Assembly: GCF_000156175.1 (NCBI RefSeq)
Contig: NZ_GG692710.1
Location: 892,832-956,831, forward strand
Length of the DNA: 64,000 nt
Direction: 5' to 3'
Source of the DNA: Collinsella intestinalis DSM 13280
GTDB lineage: Bacteria; Actinomycetota; Coriobacteriia; Coriobacteriales; Coriobacteriaceae
Part shown: piece by piece, positions 57,109-64,000 of the stretch
How positions within the stretch are numbered: the stretch's first letter is position 1
Layout of the letters: each line of letters opens with the position of its first letter
Notes under the pieces: model-generated
Seen by the model: the letters and a program-made list of their open reading frames with translations, nothing else
What the model was told of the DNA's origin: nothing
Database searches by the model: none
Made by a program: the position numbers and the translations under genes

Positions 57109-58851
57109 ATGAAGCCGATGAACGGATTGAAGCCCGCTGCTCGCGAGCTCATAGACCGCATTATGGCGAGCGAGCGCTTGCAAGGCAGCTCCCACTTCTC
57201 CGAACGCGTGTATGCGAGCGAACCGATCCTCACCACCGGCCGACAAATGGCGAACTACCTCCCCGACCGCTATCGCGAAATGAAGGCCATCTCGCGCTGG
57301 GAGACCAACTCGAACGGCAGTGGGCGCTGGCTCTCCGAGGCGGAGCTGTTCTACCGGCAAGGCACGTTCATGGCGGATTTCGAGGATGACTGCCCCTACC
57401 CGGGCACGTTCAACTCGTATTTTCCCACGTACAACGCGATGAGCGATCGTCAGCTGCGCGGATATTTCACCTGGCGCGCGGCGGTGCGCCAGGGCGACGT
57501 CCGAGAGTCGTGCCTCTCCTTCGCCTATGTATACCTCTACGAGCTCATCTGCGGAATCGGCGTCACGGACCCGATGGACGGATTTCAGAAGCTCGAATCC
57601 TTCTGGCGAGCGTACCGAGCTTTCTCGCCCAAGATCGACCGCTACGCCCGCACATGGCTGCAGGATTACGTCGTCTACCACGGACTGTCGCCCCAGCTGC
57701 TCGAACCATACAAGACGCTCTCCTTCGATCGGGCCCTCGTCGCGCTGACGCGCGCCGAGGAGCTGGCGTGCGCCCGCCTTGCCAACCCCCAGAGAGGACG
57801 ACGTAAAAAAGGCTCCTCCGCCCTGCCCCTGCCCGGGGACCCTGCTGCCGAGCAGCGGTTGTTCGATGCCCTGGATGCGCTCTCGACGTATCATCTCGCC
57901 GGAAGCCGACTCTACAAATCAAGGCCCGAGGCGCTGCGCCACGTGTGCTGTGCGGTCTTTGTCCGCATGAGCGAGTACTATCACAAGCAGCGCAAATACA
58001 GCCTTACGGAAAGCCTGTTCGGCGGGCAGTTCGAGCTCGCGTACACCATGTTCGGCTCGGCGGTGTTCTTCGAACCCGAGCGCCATCCTGACGCTGATTA
58101 CGAGCTCGACGAGATTCATCGGTATCGCTGCCGCAACGGCGCCTGGTCCTGCGAACGCTATCAGGGCAATCGCTCGCGCAACGCCAAACTCGGCCAAGCC
58201 ATGCGCGCCGCCGACCGGATCCTACGCGAGGGGCTCGGATTCGACCGCCCCCTTAAGGAGCAGGGCAAGCTCCCCAAGTACCTGCAGGGGCTCATCGAGG
58301 AGGAGGTTGCGGCCTGGCTCGCCTGGAGCGCGGCGCATGCACCCGTGCGCGTCGAGATCGACCTCTCGCAGCTCACGGACATCCGTCGTGCCGCCGCAAG
58401 CACGCGCGAATCGCTCCTCATCGACGAGGAGCGCGAGGGGACAGGGGCGCTGCTCGACGCGGCGGACGGCGATACCCGCGACGGCGAGAGCGACGATGTG
58501 ACGCACGTGGACCGTACGGCCCCCGAGCCGCTCCCCATGGCGGCTGCGGCCGCGTCTCCGGTTGAGCCCATCTCGCCGCCCACCGCCACAGCCGCCGCTG
58601 GGTACACGCACCAAACCGCAGGGCTCGTCCCCTCCGAGGTCGGCTACCTGAGAGCTCTGCTCGAAAAAGACCAAGCCGAGGCTGCCGAGATCGCCAAGGA
58701 GAAGTACGGCTCCGAAGACATGCTTGTCGATGCCATCAACGAGGTCCTTTTCGACCTCGTCGGCGACACCGTGATCGAATACGGACCAGACGGACCCGAG
58801 CTGATCGAAGATTACCGCGAAGACGTGGAAGGATTTCTGAACCATGAGTAA
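57109..58851 (+). CDS. TerB-N/TerB-C domain protein
   Basis: 580 residues. An N-terminal TerB-N region (about 27-230) has GRWLSEAELFYRQG, FNSYFPTYNAMSDRQLRGYFTW cut into WRAAVRQGD and SFAYVYLYELICGIG. A middle helical part and an Ala/Pro-rich linker (about 440-510) lead to a TerB-C-like end (LRALLEKDQAEAAEIAKE, VLFDLVGDTVIEY). Such proteins are encoded beside BREX-type ATPases and helicases in defence-like loci. The ATG at 57109 follows GGGGAGGTGAG. It overlaps the next gene by eight bases. Confidence 0.85.
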   Translation: MKPMNGLKPAARELIDRIMASERLQGSSHFSERVYASEPILTTGRQMANYLPDRYREMKAISRWETNSNGSGRWLSEAELFYRQGTFMADFEDDCPYPGTFNSYFPTYNAMSDRQLRGYFTWRAAVRQGDVRESCLSFAYVYLYELICGIGVTDPMDGFQKLESFWRAYRAFSPKIDRYARTWLQDYVVYHGLSPQLLEPYKTLSFDRALVALTRAEELACARLANPQRGRRKKGSSALPLPGDPAAEQRLFDALDALSTYHLAGSRLYKSRPEALRHVCCAVFVRMSEYYHKQRKYSLTESLFGGQFELAYTMFGSAVFFEPERHPDADYELDEIHRYRCRNGAWSCERYQGNRSRNAKLGQAMRAADRILREGLGFDRPLKEQGKLPKYLQGLIEEEVAAWLAWSAAHAPVRVEIDLSQLTDIRRAAASTRESLLIDEEREGTGALLDAADGDTRDGESDDVTHVDRTAPEPLPMAAAAASPVEPISPPTATAAAGYTHQTAGLVPSEVGYLRALLEKDQAEAAEIAKEKYGSEDMLVDAINEVLFDLVGDTVIEYGPDGPELIEDYREDVEGFLNHE

Positions 58852-60226
58852 CCAGCCCGCCGCACCGCGCGTTCCCAAACGCGTCGCCGCCGTGATCTTG
58901 AATTCCCTCAAGGGCGGCGTGGTCCCTCGTATAGGCCTTCCCTATATCACCGTTGGCCGTGAAATCGAGATCCAGGCCCTTCTCACCGACCTCGCCCTCA
59001 TCGCCGACGGAGGGGCGAGCTTCCGCTTCCTGGTAGGCCGATACGGCGCCGGCAAAAGCTTCTTGCTGCAGACCATCCGCACCCATGCAATGGGCGAGGG
59101 CTTCGTGGTCGCCGATGCCGACCTCTCCCCCGAACGTCGCCTACAGGGTGGTCAGGGCCAGGGCCTCGCAACCTATCGTGAGCTCATCCGCAATCTCTCG
59201 ACCAAAACGAGGCCCGAAGGCGGGGCTCTTACCCTGATTCTCGATAAATGGGTCGCCAATATCCAAGCAGAGGAGGATTCGGCGGCAGCGAACGCATCCG
59301 CGATGAACGCCGGGTCCACGATAGGCATCACGGCGGATAACGGCCCGACATACACCGGCCTTCGCAGGCAGCTCGCCGACCTCGAGGAAATGGTCCACGG
59401 CTTCGAGTTCACGCGCGTGCTCGGCGTGTACCGGGCGGCCTGCGCCCAAGGCGATGACGAGATGAAGAGCCGCGCCGTCAAATGGCTGCGCGGTGAGTAC
59501 CGCACCAAAACGGAAGCCCGAGCAGAGCTGGGGATAAGCGCCATCATCGATGACGACTCCTGGTACGACTACGTCAAGCTGTTCGCGCGCTTTCTTACCG
59601 GAGCCGGATACCGCGGCATGCTCGTCCTCATCGACGAGCTGGTCAATCTGTACAAGATTCCCAACGCCATCACCCGTCAATACAACTACGAGAAGATCTT
59701 GCAGATGTATAACGACACGCTGCAGGGCAAGGCCCAACACCTGGGCATCATCATGGGCGGTACGCCGACCTCCATCGAGGACCGCAGGCGCGGCGTGTTC
59801 TCATACGAGGCGCTGCGCAGCCGCCTCACTCAGGGGCGTTTCGCTCGCGAGGGGATGCGCGACATGCTCGCCCCCATCATCAGACTTCAGCCGCTCACCT
59901 ATGAGGAGCTGCTCGTGCTCATTGAAAAGCTCGCGCAAATCCACGCCGGATATTTCGGATACGAAAGCAACCTGGACGAGGGCGATCTGGTCAACTTCCT
60001 CAAAATCGAGTTCGGCCGCGTGGGTGCCGACACGCACCTCACGCCGCGCGAAGTCATCCGCGATTTCATCGAGCTGTTGGACATCATGTGCCAGAACCCC
60101 GATGTCGCCCTCAAAGACCTGCTCAACGGAGAAGGCGGGGCCGACGGAGGCTGCACATTCCTCTCAACACCCGCGACTGGCCCCGCCACCGGCGACGATG
60201 CGCCTTTCGCCGAGTTCACCATTTAG
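58844..60226 (+). CDS. BrxD-like P-loop ATPase (DUF2791/PF10923 type)
   Basis: 460 residues matching the BREX ATP-binding family along most of its length: GGVVPRIGLPYITVGRE, Walker A GRYGAGKS (65-72), FVVADADLSPERRLQG, ATYRELIRNLSTKTRP, Walker B MLVLIDELVNL (259-269) and sensor GGTPTSIEDRRRG. In BREX type 2 loci BrxD acts with a helicase (BrxHI). Here it is coupled to the TerB-N gene, and no helicase follows: a GC-rich hairpin (60248-60268) and then an opposing gene end the unit. Confidence 0.9.
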   Translation: MSNQPAAPRVPKRVAAVILNSLKGGVVPRIGLPYITVGREIEIQALLTDLALIADGGASFRFLVGRYGAGKSFLLQTIRTHAMGEGFVVADADLSPERRLQGGQGQGLATYRELIRNLSTKTRPEGGALTLILDKWVANIQAEEDSAAANASAMNAGSTIGITADNGPTYTGLRRQLADLEEMVHGFEFTRVLGVYRAACAQGDDEMKSRAVKWLRGEYRTKTEARAELGISAIIDDDSWYDYVKLFARFLTGAGYRGMLVLIDELVNLYKIPNAITRQYNYEKILQMYNDTLQGKAQHLGIIMGGTPTSIEDRRRGVFSYEALRSRLTQGRFAREGMRDMLAPIIRLQPLTYEELLVLIEKLAQIHAGYFGYESNLDEGDLVNFLKIEFGRVGADTHLTPREVIRDFIELLDIMCQNPDVALKDLLNGEGGADGGCTFLSTPATGPATGDDAPFAEFTI

Positions 60227-60312
60227 GATCAGCCGTAACACCTGAACGCGCGCTGCACGCAGGCGCGCTCGTAGACGATGTTTGTAACTTTAAAAGCGCC
60301 CGGCACCCACAA

Positions 60313-60358
60313 TGAACTGTCTCCCATTTCTCATGTCCAAGAAATGGGAGACAGTTCA
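60313..60358. repeat. 19-bp perfect hairpin with GGGAGACAGTTC arms
   Basis: TGAACTGTCTCCCATTTCT and its exact complement enclose an eight-base loop. It lies between two convergent genes. The CTGTCTCCC core resembles the GGGACAGG repeats elsewhere in the window. No T-run follows on either strand. Confidence 0.75.
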
Positions 60359-60416
60359 CTATCGAGGTGTCGGGCGTTTGCCGATTCGAGTTGAATCGCA
60401 TCGAGCCTGCGAGGGC

Positions 60417-60836
60417 CTACGCCTCCGCTCGGGAGACGGCGCGCTTCACGCCCAGCAAGATGAGCACGATGCTCACGCCGAGCACTATGTGGCCGAGACC
60501 GGCAACGCCGGAAATCGCCGCGTCCATACCGTGGGCAAGCTCAATGCCGAGTACCTGCGGAACACCGCGCACCACGAGCATCGCTGCGGTGGCGTTGAGA
60601 CCGATGTGATACGCCGTCACGGCGCGGCTCACCTTGGCATCGGTGATGTGCAGGGCGTTCTCAAGCAACACAAGCAAGAGGAAGACGATCATGCCCAGCG
60701 CAAAGTAATGGGTGTGGACGAACGCGAGGGTCGTTGCCCCCTCGAAACCATTGAACTTGGTGAACTCACGGAAGAACACGCCTCCCACCATGGCGAGAAT
60801 CGCGTAAATCAAAGCGCTGTTGGCATACTTCTTCAT
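60417..60836 (-). CDS. DUF2871 family membrane protein
   Basis: 139 residues, four transmembrane helices. KKYANSALIYAILAMVGGVF, REFTKFNGFEG and VHTHYFALGMIVFLLL are characteristic of DUF2871. Histidines in HTHYF and TAYHIGLN could bind heme or metal. Function unknown. The start at 60836 follows AAGGGAA. Confidence 0.85.
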   Translation of the reverse strand: MKKYANSALIYAILAMVGGVFFREFTKFNGFEGATTLAFVHTHYFALGMIVFLLLVLLENALHITDAKVSRAVTAYHIGLNATAAMLVVRGVPQVLGIELAHGMDAAISGVAGLGHIVLGVSIVLILLGVKRAVSRAEA

Positions 60837-60995
60837 GACAGTTCCCTTCAATCGCTCTCAATTGCTTCTTATTCTATTGCATATGTGACATGAACCCCGG
60901 ATATCTTCGTTCAGCCGAGGTCCACGCCTGCCCGGCACGCGTTATGCCCATCGCCCGCCCATCTCAACGCGGAAACGACCGCCCACGACCAAGGT

Positions 60996-62030
60996 TTAGC
61001 GGAACGAACGCAAGCGCTCTTTTGCCTCAACGGAAATGCGCCGACTCTCGCAGGCCTTTTGGATTGCCTTGCGGCGCGTCCATTCATCAAGCAGCGCGCA
61101 TTCATCCCGACGTTCCATATACGGCCATGCCGCCATTGGCTGCCTGACCAGCGCCTCAGCGAAATACCATGCCCGCATCATGTCAACGTAGTAGGCGTCC
61201 GATTCCGGCTCGGGGCGCGCGGGCGAACCCGGCATGCGCGCAGCCGCAACCATCGCCGCAAACCTCGGCTCGAACAGGTCGTCCAAAAACAGACGCATGA
61301 GAACTCCGATGCCGAAGCGCACGGTAAAGCCGTGCTCCGAGCTCATCCAACGCCGCGCGCACTCCAGCGTTCGGGCAGGCTGCTCGGCCAGCACTCGCAC
61401 CGGCAATTGGTCGCATGTCGCCCAGTTGTCTACATGCGGCAAAAACAAGTCATACAACTCAATCGCCCGCTCGCACTCCCGTTCCATGCCGATGGCAAAC
61501 GCGTGGACCTGGTTCTCCTCAAACAGGACATGCGGAAGTGAGCGTAAAAAGTCCGATGCATCGTCGCGTCGACACAGCTCGCGAGCGATCTTTCGCAAAT
61601 GCGGTGTGCGAACACCAACAAGCCGGCGGGGATCGACCGTGGGAACGAGCGGCCTCATGAATGCGGCGTAGTTGGGGTCCACGTGGTTTGCCAAGCTCCT
61701 GCATACGAATTCGGCAGCGGTGTCCTCGCCAAAACCCGGAAGCTCACGCCGCAGCACGTCCTCAAGCGGCTCATGCTTGGACCGTTCCAGGAGCTTGTCT
61801 TTTTGCTCACGGGAAAGCTGCTTGAAATGAGCCTCCGCACTCATCGCACGAGCCTTCGAGTAAAACCGGGCATAAGCGACAAGGCTGACGGGCGCATGGG
61901 ATTTGGTGTACTTGGCGCCACGGCCCGACTGATGGGCCGCCAAGCGCGCTTGAACATCGGTCGCATACCCGGTGTAGAGGCTTCCGTCGCCGCAGGCGAG
62001 CACATACATATAGTAATCGAATGGCGACAT
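60996..62030 (-). CDS. GIY-YIG endonuclease fused to an AlkD-like DNA alkylation-repair domain
   Basis: 344 residues in two parts. Residues 1-95 are a COG2827-type GIY-YIG domain ([20 protein letters not shown] and H in ARLAAHQ, GAKYTK, and E in SAEAHFKQL). Residues 110-344 are an AlkD-like HEAT domain ([57 protein letters not shown]). The parts are normally separate genes. The fusion suggests linked recognition and cutting of damaged DNA. The start at 62030 follows AAAGGGG. Confidence 0.88.
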   Translation of the reverse strand: MSPFDYYMYVLACGDGSLYTGYATDVQARLAAHQSGRGAKYTKSHAPVSLVAYARFYSKARAMSAEAHFKQLSREQKDKLLERSKHEPLEDVLRRELPGFGEDTAAEFVCRSLANHVDPNYAAFMRPLVPTVDPRRLVGVRTPHLRKIARELCRRDDASDFLRSLPHVLFEENQVHAFAIGMERECERAIELYDLFLPHVDNWATCDQLPVRVLAEQPARTLECARRWMSSEHGFTVRFGIGVLMRLFLDDLFEPRFAAMVAAARMPGSPARPEPESDAYYVDMMRAWYFAEALVRQPMAAWPYMERRDECALLDEWTRRKAIQKACESRRISVEAKERLRSFR

Positions 62031-62196
62031 CTGGACCCCTTTCTTGAACTCCGACCCCCCAGCAGAACGGGCGCGCCCACGCCCTGGCAACACCAGTCTA
62101 ACCGCCTCGGCTCTTCGCGGCTCGTTTGCACGGATGACGACTGCTACGATAAACGGGTTCACTGGCTTTAAGCAGCTCTCACATGGAAGACTCTCT

Positions 62197-62769
62197 ATGC
62201 GCTCGATACTCATGATTGGCAACAGCCTGACCTCAGCCAACAACATCCCCCAGACGCTCGCGTCCATCTTGGATACCGAGGTCATCGCCATCACGCGCGG
62301 CGGAGCGCGGTTGGCGGAGTTTTCGAATGAGAAAACCCGGACAGGTCAGCGTGCACGGGAAGCGCTTTCATCTGGAGACTTTGACCTGGTCATAATGCAG
62401 GACATGAGCCACCTCGCCGCAACGAATCCGGCGGCGCATGTGCGCTCCGTTGCGGCAATGAGCAAGTTGGCCAGGAGCCACGACGCCTCTCCGCTTCTGT
62501 ATGGCACCTGGGGATATCAGGTCGGATGCCCTCGTCTCGAAAAACTTGGGATGACCGCAGAAGAGATGTGCGAGCTCATGAGCGTAGGGGGCCGGCGGGC
62601 GGCAAATGCGGCATGCGTGCCGCTGGTCGACATGGCGAGCATAGCCGCCCAATATGAGAAGCCAGAAGATCTCTACGCTGCGGACGGGATTCATCCAAGC
62701 GAAGCCGGCTCTCTGCTCATTGCGAACCGCATTGCGAGCCTTGTTGAGGATTTACTTGCCTCTAGATGA
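62197..62769 (+). CDS. SGNH/GDSL-type hydrolase
   Basis: 190 residues. Block I is IGNSLT (GNS instead of GDS, serine kept), block II glycine in GGARL, block III is degenerate, and block [10 protein letters not shown] carries the Asp and His of the triad. No signal peptide is seen, so it is probably cytoplasmic. An esterase or deacetylase of unknown substrate. The start follows GGAAGA and is divergent from the GIY-YIG fusion gene. Confidence 0.78.
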   Translation: MRSILMIGNSLTSANNIPQTLASILDTEVIAITRGGARLAEFSNEKTRTGQRAREALSSGDFDLVIMQDMSHLAATNPAAHVRSVAAMSKLARSHDASPLLYGTWGYQVGCPRLEKLGMTAEEMCELMSVGGRRAANAACVPLVDMASIAAQYEKPEDLYAADGIHPSEAGSLLIANRIASLVEDLLASR

Positions 62770-63218
62770 GGCACCGCGGGCTCTTTGGAGCGCCGGGCAT
62801 CGTGCGTTTTCGCGATTGTGGTCAAAATACCCTGATGGTGCGCCGACTTGACGCTTGAATGTGCCCAGAAACCTTATACATTTCTCAAATAATTGTCATC
62901 TGTTCATTATCTTTGTCCCTCAGCCCTTTCCGGAGATCGAAATGAGGGAGAAATGCCGGGCACCGCGGGTTTCACAGCCGTTTCCCGGCTTCCTTCAGCG
63001 CACAATCAGGGTATTTTGACCAGACTCTGAAAAATGAACGGCCGCCGGCAGGCGAAAAACACGCTTTTCAGCCGATACGTTTTTTGCCCTGCATAGACGC
63101 CGGCAATTACCTGCGGCGATTTTACGGCTCGCGCATAACCCCGCCTGCCTTCTATGTGACAAGGACACAATCATTTCCTGATATGCTGGAATCGAAAAAG
63201 CCGAGAGAAAGGCACAGA
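62770..63218. other. Intergenic region with a 204-bp inverted-repeat element
   Basis: No gene seen. Most of it is the element listed at 62819-63022; the remaining 63023-63218 is the upstream region of the rhodanese gene. Confidence 0.5.
62819..63022. repeat. MITE-like element with 24-bp terminal inverted repeats
   Basis: TGGTCAAAATACCCTGATGG plus four bases (62819-62842) is complementary to 62999-63022 with one mismatch. The inner 156 bp is AT-rich in its left half and non-coding. A GGCACCGCGGG box inside (62957) repeats one at 62771 outside. Confidence 0.65.
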
Positions 63219-63692
<474 letters not shown>

Positions 63693-63793
63693 CGGCCGCC
63701 CGCCGGGCTCGCCCAGCCACCCGTCGGGCTCGCCCGCAGCCCGACTTTACCAAGCAAAACGCTCTTAAACAGATGGGGGTGCGACCAGATTTC

Positions 63794-64000
63794 TGAACTG
63801 CGCCCCGAAACTTGGACGCGATAAATCATAACCGCTAAGCGGCCCCCCGAAGGGCCTGCTCCCGGAACTCCACCGGGGTCAGGCCCTTCAGCTTGACCTG
63901 GCGCCTCACGTTGTTCCAGTGGTGGATGTAGTCCTCCAGGTCCGCCTTGAACTCCTCGAACGTGTCCCAGTCGCGCCCGCGGAGGAACTCGTCCTTCAGG
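63794..64000 (-). mobile_element. IS3-family insertion sequence (partial, one end)
   Basis: The terminus TGAACTGCGCCCCGAAACTT at 63794 matches the TGAACTGCNCCC-type inverted repeat of IS3-family (IS150-like) elements. The transposase reads in from the right edge. The other end and any target duplication are outside the window. Confidence 0.85.
63835..64000 (-). CDS. IS3-family transposase OrfB, C-terminal part
   Basis: The last 55 codons: LKDEFLRGRDW, then EYI-like DYIHHWNNVRRQVKLKG and LTPVEFREQAL, ending in TAG. This is the end of the rve integrase domain of IS3 OrfB (the catalytic Glu lies in an upstream part of the protein beyond the window). It reads inward from the right edge. Confidence 0.92.
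   Translation of the reverse strand, partial: LKDEFLRGRDWDTFEEFKADLEDYIHHWNNVRRQVKLKGLTPVEFREQALRGAA

Overview
The window is GC-rich, gene-dense, largely single-copy chromosomal DNA from a strict anaerobe. Type III glutamine synthetase, an Rnf-type membrane complex, several multi-cluster 4Fe-4S proteins, a MurT-GatD peptidoglycan amidation enzyme, a BTAD-type regulator, and a tmRNA tag starting on GAC and ending ALAA together suggest a gut Coriobacteriia member (Actinomycetota), of the Collinsella type. This placement is inference from gene content; no 16S rRNA is present.

Layout. 1-3839: a minus-strand run dtd-rdgB-rph-murI-HAD phosphatase (nucleotide clean-up, RNA 3' processing, D-glutamate). 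3891-5156: two lower-GC accessory genes. 5397-6988: tRNA-Val and an iron alcohol dehydrogenase whose 3' end is tandemly duplicated. 7261-13472: a plus-strand set with a NusG-II protein, two paralogous TPR-like proteins, an FKBP isomerase, a cut-down IorA-like Fe-S protein and a fused MurT-GatD. 13580-18386: bioY, tRNA-Glu, glnN, a DUF711 protein and a CRM-domain RNA-binding protein. 18486-25749: a 1003-residue ATPase/BTAD regulator beside amino-sugar and wall genes (nagB, PTS IIA, glmM) and rplM-rpsI. 25932-31446: patatin lipase, tmRNA (ssrA) and gatCAB. 31562-41008: YitT and MFS transporters, moaA with a moaC-mobB fusion, a Cof phosphatase, ligA and an SDR oxidoreductase. 41154-42622: two related HTH-plus-membrane proteins. 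43098-47418: the Rnf-like operon rnfCDGEA plus a 63-residue peptide. 47681-56873: a DUF1648 protein, ychF, a toxin-antitoxin-like pair, an Fe-S protein, a DUF308 protein, an aconitase-family hydratase, an MFS exporter and a small membrane protein. 57109-60226: a TerB-N protein and a BrxD-like ATPase behind a possible SOS box. 60417-64000: a DUF2871 protein, a GIY-YIG/AlkD-like fusion, an SGNH hydrolase, a rhodanese lipoprotein and the end of an IS3-family element.

Most striking points. (1) The Rnf-like operon has no RnfB, and all four cysteines that bind the intramembrane Fe-S cluster in RnfA and RnfE are replaced, so it is probably a different redox machine. (2) The TerB-N/BrxD-like pair looks like a defence or DNA-damage module lacking its usual helicase partner and sits behind a LexA-like box. 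(3) There are three unusual fusions: MurT-GatD, MoaC-MobB, and GIY-YIG with an alkylation-repair domain. (4) Intergenic regions carry several palindromic elements, including a dispersed GGGACAGG-type repeat and two possible miniature elements. No rRNA, CRISPR array, prophage or origin was seen.
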